Assembly: GCF_000002875.2 (NCBI RefSeq)
Contig: NC_009417.2
Location: 1,097,929 to 1,161,928 of the forward strand
Length of the DNA stretch: 64,000 nt
Reading direction: 5' to 3'
Source: Leishmania infantum JPCM5
Taxonomy: Eukaryota; Euglenozoa; Kinetoplastea; Trypanosomatida; Trypanosomatidae
Below, in pieces: positions 58,101 to 63,736 of the stretch; within the stretch, counting starts at the first letter, position 1; each line of letters begins with the position of its first letter. Both the position numbers and the translations under genes were made by a program. Under the pieces are notes generated by a model, which did no database searches, was not told the DNA's origin, and saw nothing but the letters and a program-made list of their open reading frames with translations.

Positions 58101-58514
58101 TTCCACACCCGGCTTTTCAGCTGCGAAGCGGCGCCGACGGCAGCGGCCACTGGGGCTGGCGTTGCGGGACCGCAGGATGCGGCGGTGGCGGCTGCCGGTG
58201 GCGGGGGCCGTGGCAGTGTATTCATGGGCGGCGCGGCGCCCCTCAGCAGCAGCGGCACCAGTGCGGGTGCTCTCGGTACGCCAGCGATCCCTGCTGGTGC
58301 TGGCGCAAAGAGCTGTTCGGTGACGGCGCTGCATCAAGAAAAAGTGGACGTGCCGACCTTCCTGGTCGGCTACGCCAACGGAACTGTGCGGCAGCTTGTG
58401 TTTGAGGATCCCGCTCTATCCTATGTGGGCGTTAGCGGCGGTGTCGGTGGCGCTGCAGGCGGAAGCAGCGGCGGCAGCGGGGGCGCTGGGGATGACCGCA
58501 ACCAGCGTCGCTGA
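43158..58514 (+). CDS. Giant BEACH-WD40 protein (neurobeachin/LYST-type, PH-BEACH)
   Basis: One uninterrupted frame encodes about 5118 residues. Most of the N-terminal half is helical repeat-like sequence with long Ser/Ala/Gly/Thr-rich inserts. A concanavalin A/laminin-G-like domain lies at about residues 1690-1875 (GFTISAWFKFDRLYLTIPLF). A PH-like domain (about 4010-4235; FRINGIHTTPCLILLTNVTLK) is followed by the BEACH domain (about 4245-4520), with signature blocks FLNEAAGRTNRDLNQYPVFP, FRDFAYPMGAQ, and HHGTHYSTSGGVLYFLIRVQ. Degenerate WD40-like sequence occupies about 4665-5095, and the protein ends in a Gly-rich tail. BEACH proteins act as scaffolds in vesicle trafficking, lysosome-related organelle biogenesis and autophagy. 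Which branch this belongs to needs phylogeny. Long low-complexity inserts (Ala/Ser/Gly/Gln) are typical of Leishmania giants. An upstream in-frame extension exists but looks untranslated. Confidence 0.93.
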   Translation: MQSLTERDFGLVEKLFNVIRTLLEYDKVHRRHERSAAAMPAASSDSAFATMMAPSAVLREHQNQQGAGGAAAPLPAASAVGASTGMLERRMWTELAFLMSRVVISQKLFLMSHVTSDPGLMLTELARMLLAFLHESCAAVAESGKAARMRHVALLAQDRLIFLLRVFCSLKNCTAMLGDTLDCDNAGAALKVYDAICDQVVSGQHLAWMSQIYVWFCDEAARLARTGGAIPSAYVHATHDALRCILGCCTDHEGCAKAFLYSEPVACVAHMFYGLKLRISVGDLLRPYEDEHPIVEDAKGTAAGASARQTSATITISNSSSDGNSLGVTARDELERTVMPAGPIPQRPPGAGHLKTRYFTALTASFTRQQQQQQMPRVGTSDSASSATVASLVCPTNSSTAASIVSTSWAFDLPELSRPQLKTLLLGGRENAFDSLLFAALDIVIEVMRVTRDYGHWMVLSTVSNLLLLSKKSIEVRDAAAALTLGSSSASASEASPPLSRVVAMYENIVVLFQLLFSLMEGTGFEKRARSALNAASTPATAIHSGTEKEAKEGNEKGPPPPPGSSLLRGGPSPSTQPCEARISTTATGEMGQPPATATVENSGEVDAVDTAQAREYIAQQIVHMVLQTDVQAVFAATTRVLECDRTLFRVLHSFCMLDARSAEKAMPGKRRRDRSSGAAATGANRRRNLSAPKAADTTALYRGISADNMGNALHNPLVSPTGAAVTGGRICEGGSLCEPVFDAGYRFFVTSNFGDLRTIANDVGCSRTLDGGLAENSDSRSSSRIGMGTFSVRGSGMGDSGTIAPFCAEPLLGSVFSTPQRHGQRLTNLQRHRRSEDSGGSKKTVAGVGGSFAKALLKSFFGNRTAGSGAVALKRGVAHEGSDDNAERGSWSGSSRSSSGSSCVESKESGGGSRSDSGASDDSDLLSTARELLHGSVAGSLLPTRSFGVSGSHSAAWQRDNDSRRALQGGTEHRHHRRKRRTRPAYSAWRDVPSYTALARELVRIFNLVLADAELSVDVRLGAGLLLPSIALRDIHVFRLYEGRVLIRSYLNLLLHELHYNIKLRGVSATAAADREGLPCAYVDGVQEQPQSVSDIAETTASPPLQRAQMSSSSSSSMMGGRAHLTQRELIAFAPKVIKTLEQAFKVLGVIPLTSDVASLTELPLYFYCADGVAPLGVALECSFTRVVVLWLIGLVGAQCDEDIDRHAMEVLLHIMSRAVARGSLPKDSSTTLMVTPFGAATVVQSSNAAGVAVPGGPTVAATRLSAEWANARSNARLAADDSAAGVITSSFAAPSTTNSTRFAAAATESGVSTAPARSMLRAGSQLQNSGIGLDAAETDLYGCPFSKSFLGSTEFGGTTTALSIEGGLGDCGSTVEALSSVFRVLLGRSQDLLSPAGLATVLSLFTSHDSNLSRLGRECMIRSLEIPSVYPLYADVILDSDTFLLTQTLSMLSTYLTSAALTPVTRRERRLWMQRCGCVDAVIRVLVRVLDSPQSTNFMKVIPHLFQFLSAFESGDCKPAQLSSTNFIASVAERLEKLEGMEYFIIVTQAVLDASMGTYGSVDDGYASTGGPGAHYTEVQVIGSFRVALYNCAAEKPIFLELLPSLLTFAKGHSDKLFTNLAEVLLRILECTSIVRSERLADFALDHGLSQMLPYLELSGRHVEERLPFTGTAADLHRFWQPILLRAPRRSRLRFTSHGGVQVNVGLWPDTGFTISAWFKFDRLYLTIPLFEFHGVLSDGSGAVAPLRGSSMTASLFVFGGDSMQLTINDGRRVTINENQALQNFGPQTWVNVCAVLRTTHVLDVYVSGFKAGTTAFPYFAAGAEVRVNVGCTDDVTHYVTSLGTDASPLFSMGDIALWAQSLSRSQVEAELASGDGTQGAAMSGRCPGAFPAKILKEGIPREITLLRHMGVGGGGPLPGSVGSTLNLSVGGLGTLMNPKSQSTGPSGVAGLSPETVNSITAGVGSDFEDDKVAGSGGAWSASAARMARFVPFENEDDMLRNVLAHPTGFPVIAKLVGRYATPPKTWVDYPLLWATRGGIVRMLDWMHLVTSSAQLEGLLKLILECVRRTTLAVTLDPRTYVLLAHILTNDVARYMTKTACDQLLELASAHINIFDEEHRVVINRLVFEHILSDVGLYAALRLDAALHLLQRVRRLFHTSQCRYAKHNARFVSPYRFIDRLLHSLIGVSARTSLLLRRAVVHVAQQVVAACDMEDGLVQIFISLIALLTPEEMTVRSRRNTQVTVELPAMWSLTRGTEIPLRTANHLTTLLLSSLVECSSQSPCVSALSRTIDLPWYATCTSRFADPAAVVYATRIFFEAVQHNPALQEEVAEHQSAVVEVLTEHAVHEDLILLLLALTVGATRHIDVLSSKHSLRQQLDSLLSTFSPEPNALVAPIFVQLLVIHLHRIVQSPWRHLMKAQAVLQDAQRLSYRVRRYFSLVRVCSRLMILIRVRRYRALLNGNRFPEAGAYSVETPTLSPAHHPQWRSSGAMSSSSQNVSFACNSGAGVTTGVAGAGGLANGSFVSGCHSRAPPDPLSTSPVSVGATIGVCSGEDDCAATSVALPTPRSQSLRDAREFGCSNTGGCGSGDCREETNLRLDRTPFEDIVGLPRPVMLPTPVLHIRGDDHSSSSAGGSGDASQWKPPVLLPEMWAGLPRSLPPTTAGMSAPSASKASATAAAHGLTAAASSSTSAVAGSGADDVPGRTCQLPAADVVSPVSVYPMQQHLRLAARGADNSSCGDGAAAAVKVVSAHLKERPALRVHSRKHRRAFSVLRVSVLLWLPLQVKRCRWMSKPHSLPYEADLSRRHAGTLFCIRMLHHFASMSNYFYLLVNSPMQTAALSSLVAYISRAMLLEQLDMWDQMVRSMVVAPAREPAVVTATAAAAAEATATTAADEPQPPPPQQQQQEQEKETPVPPAARQPAVDGIESAEDTDGDWEGVEAVPGDYTGSALLDAARRVSSTGPAMANATKPMALCHSPSSNSSADAGSVGRGRAQKSDELELAPALPLSSLPERVLQRLTRPSSMTFRSAGSSSAQLDKMTVLESPHPSLTLRSEELDDADVESAPAQRRCRATVEDGDASSVTNDSFDVVGLPLVTSTHEQPKHHKELQLPSQSLQRRGRALPQHTYTETQADEIGSSATAGSAASARGITPTAAPTATAAAVGPDASNTASVVKPDATGNCDDDDDTSSVSSAAASLSSHSSTLSSSLAPMSASSTLPSTASDAKKAVSPPLVSFSNLPGVPAPLRGHGLSDVYAMSIASIIESVGEVVRRDAVSILRALIRSSLDTLPMPNWIGGPTYGSCGGLLFQLLFIVSAKAAAAGDSATTLVRYFLLCVGNAVKEQRDRDLMQAPNHDQALSSLKGDVSAKAPMTGLGGSPLGALTAGRHAPSSNASPLLLGRRTSTFSEASGSTTAAGAGAAMPGNAGGLSANVPLASAAVFVAGVPPSTVSSFMAGRSLPISAVGIGGSDDGGGCSSQHGGAPLSPTVPAQTHVSTNSAASPARHHAPLPQSFHVAMSAGPGNAQHQSRSSSATTATGAYSDVFLFNVSHFTDLIVDMLAINVLDLPMTTHFFLTLLVLCQGWPNRYVDQLSWQVMRACIAVLNRPSTQDASVSLIESVYTLSTLVLRRGWKHKGVLESLLRVLYRVFVSLPPAWMPDADARHRKRLITLIFRHLVQTYAGTKELEKALTVRTLTQRLSLYDDFRMVFSLSNEDECCATFEQYCIDQFSSIDTLMSSRLKAKADLAFKASIKTRSEYIKRIKTFNGQYRQVMEVTERYRRAALRVAYTSRFSSFVSTTPHVDSSQLHWLLSSTCALPENHTLSHATQWRKLVTTSGTAADSSAVAGTATSRINASDGAEHTLYHFMDPQMNYGALKGVRWGGRRASQTPKAKAAAKAATACGTPGHIGGSDASRINVAEETAEGSMSAHSALTRIKMVGKGAGAEVATATEEHPPKNDLVHAAQCEELVQHIAVLVPPLSTHCRPYIGDEAFPAALKELPIPLTPSAITLLRYLVSPHETVRFLSNGFRINGIHTTPCLILLTNVTLKVIGFSRVTEAGDIILCENEVDDDDAHSRGAASESSINTNSTLRHQHDVGSLFDDNKGSLAKSTRRNPFSVASMTRQLQKLFSDKSAKRRQQQDGTRVAQAVRQVMGCNYQNIYWTYLVSSIRAVRSLHYMHLDTAVQLQLYYDNGPMLSVVDATQSMNPSARKEFIKVLKDVVGTQQCTFMDESQRAASMRAHLVRWATGSLSNYEYLRFLNEAAGRTNRDLNQYPVFPWVLADYTSATLDLEAASSFRDFAYPMGAQTETRRATVARLFENTHELCDADTGKSYPFHHGTHYSTSGGVLYFLIRVQPFTTYARLFQGGDFDLAMRLFDSVAASFTSCVTGPADCKELIPEFYVNGGFLANADHLNLGTKSDGQAVGDVRLPPWSKNSRQVFTAVMRYALECPYVVAHLHQWIDLVFGVRRRGPLALERYNVFQRMTYGEEVVQALKNAETPHDCDVIIAEVDNFGQTPLQLFQERHPSHQELAPVVKAETADGSFMGVGGGVMASSYSHGSGGGGSAPAWSTVNSVSTVALGGLYTSATAAAACAAATAGAGSQVGVTSSNLLSTGSFASGQTYTQAFCREAPKVVWMLIHAMDETQMWFVLRDPPGSLLQHPPPSALKDMFGFSSEAVLHFSVLRTSKKLACAYAQLVPVADTDYYLCWHEHEAQLMRYTTGQAAFHSAISFHPRDESGSLISAVAVGPRESVLLVATSSGAVYCLFPDDTGDGALHVRGTLCYHRSPVTKIALDSRRHRAVTITDSAGDDEPILWRVQRSGCCFVCRLQVEQLLPTPARPLMSPTRETTADAAEARTVVDVAIDRVSGNMALVTARSLLLFDNNGEPFGAGTLPSPTSLHPAGTATLEDDNGDVGVVVSRPVLCVADITAVTFYQTSEWAGGMGVLLTGHRDGSLSAWRTTRLPPHSVAPGKIAMVEFHTRLFSCEAAPTAAATGAGVAGPQDAAVAAAGGGGRGSVFMGGAAPLSSSGTSAGALGTPAIPAGAGAKSCSVTALHQEKVDVPTFLVGYANGTVRQLVFEDPALSYVGVSGGVGGAAGGSSGGSGGAGDDRNQRR

Positions 58515-59499
58515 TGCACAAGAGGGTGCATGTCCACCCGGCAGCTCGCCGGGGCGAGGGCTTTTAGGGCTGAGAAGAGGCGCACACGGAATCGCAAATC
58601 GTCAAACCTGCGAACCCGAAAACGGAAGACATCAGCAGCGCAAGAGGCGTTTGTCGTGGAGGCTCTGTGGCAAACTCGTATGCTAAGGGGAGGAGGTGCG
58701 TGGATGCTGGACCACACGCGTGTGCGTGTGTCGCTTTCCTTTAGGGGCTGAAACACAGCCCTTTTGGTCCGATGCATCACGTCCGCGGACGCGGAGAGAG
58801 TCGGCACGTTCAAGAGCCGACGTGAGCAACAAAGGGACGTGGGCTGAGCGCACACCACGGCAAAAGCGCTTGGGATCACGCGGGGGGGGGCGTCGTGCGC
58901 GATATCGCGCGAACCCACTCAGCAAAGGCAGAACGCCTGTATGGTCACCGCAAACAAGCAAAAAGAAGCGAGAGGGCGATACTCCTTCTTTTTTCCATCC
59001 TCGCTCTCTCTCTCTCTTCGTCTGTACGTGACTGCTCTGCACACAGGTGCACGCTCACCACAATCCCAGAGCCCCCCATGAGGGGCCGCCTTCCCACGCC
59101 TCACACGCGCACGCTCTCATCATCCCTACACTCCTTCTTATTACTTTGCCGCCCAGTGCACGTGCGAGTCTTCTCCTTTGTCTTGTGGGACGTAGCGCCT
59201 CCTGCTGCCACCGCCACTTGTGTTGGAACGGTCAGGCGCAAGCCACCGCATACTGTTGTGTTCTGGGTGCGGTGGCGGCGTGCCTTTTTCTTTGGGGGAA
59301 GGAGGGTGGGGGGGGGGCAAATTGTGCTGCCGCTGCTGTAGCCCCGCGCAGAGTGGCGTCGCATCTCCTTTTGTCTTTCACTCTTCTATTACTGGCCCGC
59401 TGATCTTGCTTTAGTGTTCGTGTATGTGCGTGTGTGTGTTTTGAGCGTGAGCGTGTGCAGTAATCAGAGGGTTTTGCAACCGTGGCGCTGTGGGTCGCC

Positions 59500-59542
59500 A
59501 CCTTTCCTTCACGTTTTATCTTTTTCATTTGAGGGATTCTAG
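59500..59542 (+). promoter_or_regulatory. Candidate polypyrimidine tract and trans-splice acceptor (GTPBP1-like gene)
   Basis: A T/C-rich run is followed by AG at 59532-59533 and 59541-59542, leaving a 5' UTR of about 67-76 nt that includes the CA repeat. Confidence 0.4.
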
Positions 59543-59580
59543 CTGAATTCGTGTGTTGGCCGCCCGAGCAAGCACTGAAA

Positions 59581-59606
59581 CACACACACACACACACACA
59601 CACACA
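59581..59606 (+). repeat. (CA)13 repeat directly before the start codon
   Basis: Thirteen CA units end three bases (AAG) before the ATG at 59610. A tract of the same length is in the presumed 5' UTR of the UBE2S-type gene. Confidence 0.9.
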
Positions 59607-59609
59607 AAG

Positions 59610-62138
59610 ATGGCTTCAGGGGAGGCCCACGCGCTGTGCATCGTGTTGTACGAGCCGCAGGCGGAGAAGCCCTTCGCGGAATGGGTGGCGTCCGACGCGG
59701 TGCGGCAGGGATTGAAGGATGAAATTGACGAGGTGGTCACCGCCGCCATTCCGCAGCAAGCTGGTGACATTGATGGCGTTGCCAGTGCAGACACGGCATC
59801 GCCGACACAGCACATCCCCATGGCGCTGATAGCGAGCACGCTGGCGGCGCAACAGGAGGTCAATGACGGTCGTCGCACAAGCCGTGCGGAGCAGCAGCAG
59901 CCGCTGCTACTGTGCCTCGTCGTCATAGTTTTTTGGGACGGCCAAGCAGAGGCTAGCAAGACCGCCCTGGCGCAGCTGAAGCAGCTGGGCGATAAGAAAT
60001 GGGTGGCATCACACGTGCCACTTTGGGCAGAGCATGTGGAAGTCCTGGTACAGGCCCTGAACACGAAGCGGGGCACTGCAAGTATCATGAACAACAAGGT
60101 TGCTCTCGTCGCCAGTTTGCGCAAGAAGCTTCAGGCGTCCGCCATGGCGGCGAAGGGGTGGTGGCGAGAGGGTGCGCTGCAGAGAGCCGGAAGGTACGCT
60201 GATCCGAACGCTACTGCCGAGACCGTGTGGACGGCGTCGCCGGCGGCATCTTCGAACGGTGGTAGTGACTCGTCATCGCCTGTTGCCGCCGCAGTAGGGA
60301 CGGCAGCTTCCCTGGGCGAGACCGACATCTCCGTGGATGCTGTCCGCCGCGCCGTCGACAGCGGTCAGGGCGAGACTTTTTTCCTCTTGAGCGACCGGGA
60401 CCGGGCTGGACTGGCGAACAAGGTGGAGACGCTTAAGCAGAACTGTGAAGTGGCCGAGGTGGGGTGTGCACCGGTAATGATGGAGCCGCGAGAGTTGCAC
60501 CTGTTGCAGGGGGCGACGGGCACATCTGGTGCCCTGATGAGTGCCAACGCCGCGGGCAACAAGACGACCACTGGCGCACCTTCGCCGCCCGCCGCTGCTT
60601 CCTCGTCTCCGACCACAACGCTGGTGGCGCAGGAATTCCTGCTTCGCCGTCGCTGCCCTCCGGCTGCACTCTTCGAGTTGCGCCTGGCCATGTGCGGCAA
60701 CGTGGACAGCGGTAAAAGCACTCTCACCTCCGTGCTAACCCGCGGCTGCTGTGACGATGGCCGTGGGCTGGCGCGTGCTTTCGTCTTTAAGCACAAGCAG
60801 GAGGTCATGACCGGCCGCACATCCAGTGTCAGCGAGAACCACCTGGGCTTCTCTGCCGAAGGCGGGGTAGTGAACTACACGCTGTTGCAGCCGCACCGCA
60901 CGGAGGCGGAGCTGCGACCTCTGGCGCCATCGGAGGTGGCGCGGCACCTGATGGCCTCGGCAGAAGCGGTCTCCGGCGCGACACACAGTGCAGCAGGCGG
61001 CAGTGGGGCCCACACAATGCGCCAATGCACACCGAAGGAGCTCGCCACACGCAGCTCCAAGGTGGTCACGCTGTACGATCTGGCTGGGCACGAACGATAC
61101 CTGAAGACCACTGTGCTGGGCATGACGCGCAACATGCCCGACTACGCGTGCATTGTCATCAGCGCCAACAACGGCATTCAGCGGATGACGAAGGAACACC
61201 TGGCGTTATGTCTGGCGCTGAAGCTGCCGTTCTTTATTGTCGTCACTCGTATCGATGCAACCCCGTCGAACATCCATGATGAGACGCTGTCGAACATCCA
61301 AAAGCTGCTAAAGATTCCGACCGTGCGCAAGCTTCCCTACCCGGTGCGGCGACATGACGAGGTGACTTTGGCAGCCAAGAACCTGCGCTATGACCGCATT
61401 GCCCCGATCTTCGAAGTCAGCAACGTTACCGGCGCTGGCATCCCCGACCTGCTGCAATTCCTTAACTTGCTCCCGACTCGGAAGGACTGGCGGCAGGCAC
61501 GCGACATGCCAAAGGAGATGATCATTGACAGCACATTCTTTGTCACCGGTGTCGGCACCGTCGTGGGGGGGATCATCACACAGGGCGTTTTCCGCGTGAA
61601 CGAGACGGTGCTGCTGGGGCCTGACGGCTTTGGGAACTTCCGCCCTGTGGTCATCAAGTCCATTCACATCAAAGGCGTCGACTCCATCGCTGCCGAGGCC
61701 GGAAAAGACGCGGCACTGTGTCTCAAGAAGGAAAAACGCAGCTCCATTCGCAAAGGCAACGTCCTGGTCGACGCCGCTCATCCGCCCAAGTCGTTCTGGC
61801 AGTTCGAGGCCGAGATCATCATTCTCTACCACTCAACGACGATCACCGCCAACTACGAACCAGTCATTCACTCCACAACCGTGCGGCAGTCGGCGCGCAT
61901 TACCTACGTTGCGCAGGAAGTGCTACGCACCGGTGACAAATCTCTCGCGCGCTTCCACTTTCTCTACCGTCCCGAGTACATGAAAGAAGGACAGCGACTA
62001 ATTTTCCGCGAAGGTCGCACTAAAGGTATCGGCATCGTTACGAAGCTGATCTGTGAGCCAAATGACCTTGTGTTGGCCAAGAACAAGCTGCGCAAGAAGA
62101 TGCAGGAGAAGCTGCATGCCCCGGTAGGGGCGAAGTGA
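59610..62138 (+). CDS. GTP-binding protein of the GTPBP1/GTPBP2 (GP-1) family
   Basis: The 842-residue protein is an EF1A-like translational GTPase of the GTPBP1 branch. G1 is GNVDSGKST at 363-371, G3 DLAGHE at 490-495, and G4 TRID at 546-549. Branch-specific segments are clear: GRTSSVSENHLGFSAEG in switch I, HERYLKTTVLGMT after G3, SNVTGAGIPDLLQFLNLL, VGTVVGGIITQGVF in domain II, KKEKRSSIRKGNVLV, and the C-terminal FREGRTKGIG. Vertebrate GTPBP1 has been linked to exosome-mediated mRNA decay and relief of ribosome stalling; a role in translation or RNA quality control here is inferred. The first 340 residues are poorly conserved and partly Ala/Ser-rich. An insert between switch I and G3 (about 425-485) is longer than usual. 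Frame extends upstream to a non-ATG codon through the CA repeat; the ATG at 59610 is chosen. HBS1/eRF3 are alternatives but fit less well. Confidence 0.93.
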   Translation: MASGEAHALCIVLYEPQAEKPFAEWVASDAVRQGLKDEIDEVVTAAIPQQAGDIDGVASADTASPTQHIPMALIASTLAAQQEVNDGRRTSRAEQQQPLLLCLVVIVFWDGQAEASKTALAQLKQLGDKKWVASHVPLWAEHVEVLVQALNTKRGTASIMNNKVALVASLRKKLQASAMAAKGWWREGALQRAGRYADPNATAETVWTASPAASSNGGSDSSSPVAAAVGTAASLGETDISVDAVRRAVDSGQGETFFLLSDRDRAGLANKVETLKQNCEVAEVGCAPVMMEPRELHLLQGATGTSGALMSANAAGNKTTTGAPSPPAAASSSPTTTLVAQEFLLRRRCPPAALFELRLAMCGNVDSGKSTLTSVLTRGCCDDGRGLARAFVFKHKQEVMTGRTSSVSENHLGFSAEGGVVNYTLLQPHRTEAELRPLAPSEVARHLMASAEAVSGATHSAAGGSGAHTMRQCTPKELATRSSKVVTLYDLAGHERYLKTTVLGMTRNMPDYACIVISANNGIQRMTKEHLALCLALKLPFFIVVTRIDATPSNIHDETLSNIQKLLKIPTVRKLPYPVRRHDEVTLAAKNLRYDRIAPIFEVSNVTGAGIPDLLQFLNLLPTRKDWRQARDMPKEMIIDSTFFVTGVGTVVGGIITQGVFRVNETVLLGPDGFGNFRPVVIKSIHIKGVDSIAAEAGKDAALCLKKEKRSSIRKGNVLVDAAHPPKSFWQFEAEIIILYHSTTITANYEPVIHSTTVRQSARITYVAQEVLRTGDKSLARFHFLYRPEYMKEGQRLIFREGRTKGIGIVTKLICEPNDLVLAKNKLRKKMQEKLHAPVGAK

Positions 62139-62387
62139 ACCACTTCCGGTGCCGAGCAAGGGCGAACGGCAAACGACTAAATAGGTGTTCGAGGAATACG
62201 CCGCACGGAGAGACGTGCATCAAACGTCCTATACGCCACGTTTGGACGCGCGCTCCACGCTCACGTCGCGAGCACACGCATGATCCTCCGTACATATGTA
62301 CGCCTGTGCGTGCAGCTCATCACGGATAGAATACCTTTGAGAGAAAAACAGACATACAATTTGTTGTTCCTTAAATGTTTCACTCGA

Positions 62388-62875
62388 GTTTTAGGATGTC
62401 AAAGCAGGGACGCCTACACAACCACAGCTCGCCTAACTCTGCCGCATTAGCGGCGACGTCCTGGTTCTCTAGGGGGCGCGCCGTGCGCCGTTGAACCGCA
62501 GCCACGCGTCTACCGGGCGCTCCCTGCACGTCATTGCTTATTCTTTGGGTACGTGCTGCGCGGTAGGCGTGCCTACACGGACATGGCTGCACCGCACGCC
62601 TTGACGCAGGCGGGGCCGCGGCCATGAGTCCTGTGGCAGCGGGTGCGTCGAGCGGAAGGGGCCCGCGGATAGGCATGCGCCTGCTCGCGAGGAGACCACG
62701 TAGCCTGCCGCTCCGAAGGGGCACCGGAGGGCAACCGCAGGCGCCCGACGGCGGAAGCCCGTGCAGCGCGAGCGATCCGCGAATCTCGCGTGGCATATCG
62801 GGCACAGCGCCGGGACGGACGCCCTCGGTAGGCAAAGCAGGGCGGGCGGAGGCTCTGGCGGGTGCGGGGTACCAC
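62388..62875 (-). mobile_element. SIDER-like degenerate retroposon, copy 3 (reverse orientation)
   Basis: Its reverse complement matches copy 2 (19684-20010) nearly base for base from 62722 down to about 62420, and matches copy 1 over its 3' part. Sequence from 62722 to about 62875 continues in the same GC-rich style but is not shared with the other two. Its 3' end differs: instead of the A-rich tract it diverges after the shared TGTGTAGGC block and ends near an AAAAC string. It sits in the probable 3' UTR of the GTPBP1-like gene, antisense to it. Confidence 0.65.
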
Positions 62876-63689
62876 AATGCTAGCGGAGACGTGGGCAGCA
62901 CACCATCTGCGCTCCGTGTTGTCACTGCGGATCACCCGCCGTTGCAGGAATCCGAAGCACCAGCCGGGTGCCCAATTCCTTTGCCCACCGCAAAACACAA
63001 AGAAAAGGAGGCAAGGAAAAGGCAGGCGGGTTTGCAGAAGCCCAAGTGGCTCTTCGTTATCTCTGTGTTTGGGCATGCCTGCTTACGTTGTGTGTGTTGT
63101 TTGGTAATCGCGCGTTCCAGAGGAGCGAAGAAAAGGCAGATGCCTCGTAGTTTTTTTTTTAAAGTGCCTTTGATGTCTGTGTGTCTGGCGCGCGGGTTGG
63201 AAAAGAGCTGAAAGGCAAGCGAGACGCATGGGCACAGAGGGGTTTGCCGCTGATGTTATTGTTGGTACAACGCGTGTTCTGCAATGCGGTGCGTGTGTGT
63301 GTGTGTGTGAAGAGGTGTTGAAAGGAGGAGGAGGCTGACCTTGAGTGGCCACAGCAACAGCCTGTGTAAGAGAGAAAACAGTCTCTCACCCCCTACCCCC
63401 GCCTCCAACAGCGCGGCGTTACCACAACTGATGCGACTGAGCGTTGCTGCACCTGCGTTTCCCTGTTCCCCAAGTCTCACGTCCTGTCCGAATGGGCCCG
63501 TCTTTCTTCCTCTCTGCCTTGCTTTTCGTGCGCGCTTCGGGATGTGAATCCATGCAGCTGTGTGGTCACGTCGTCGATTCAAGAAAGGTGCTTCTTCTCC
63601 ATCCCCTTTGACTTACGTATCCCACCAACGCCTACTGTCTCAATCCCCCAACAGCACCAGTAACACTCCTTTTTTCACGTAACTAGGTA

Positions 63690-63721
63690 GCGCCAAGCCC
63701 CCTTCCTTTCTTCGCCTGAAG
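63690..63721 (+). promoter_or_regulatory. Candidate polypyrimidine tract and trans-splice acceptor (last gene)
   Basis: The C/T-rich CCCCCTTCCTTTCTTCGCCTG is followed by AG at 63720-63721, leaving about 15 nt before the ATG at 63737. Confidence 0.45.
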
Positions 63722-63736
63722 TTCACCTTGCCCATC

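Larger units (their letters stand above)
58515..59609 (+). other. Intergenic/UTR region before the GTPBP1-like gene
   Basis: No gene is supported. A GT-rich stretch (about 59417-59455) and a T-rich tract (about 59500-59531) precede AGs at 59532-59533 and 59541-59542, either of which could be the acceptor. A CA repeat abuts the start codon. Confidence 0.6.
62139..63736 (+). other. Intergenic/UTR region with an antisense SIDER-like element
   Basis: No gene is supported. The SIDER-like element occupies 62388-62875 on the - strand. The remainder is mixed sequence with a GT run (63292-63308) and a C/T-rich tract near 63700 that ends at AG 63720-63721, 16 nt before the next ATG. Confidence 0.6.

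Noticed and set aside
62573..63076. 167-residue open frame on the - strand
   Set aside because: It overlaps the SIDER-like element, and the C-terminal residues recur in copy 1 (4478-4876). This reflects the repeat, not a protein family.
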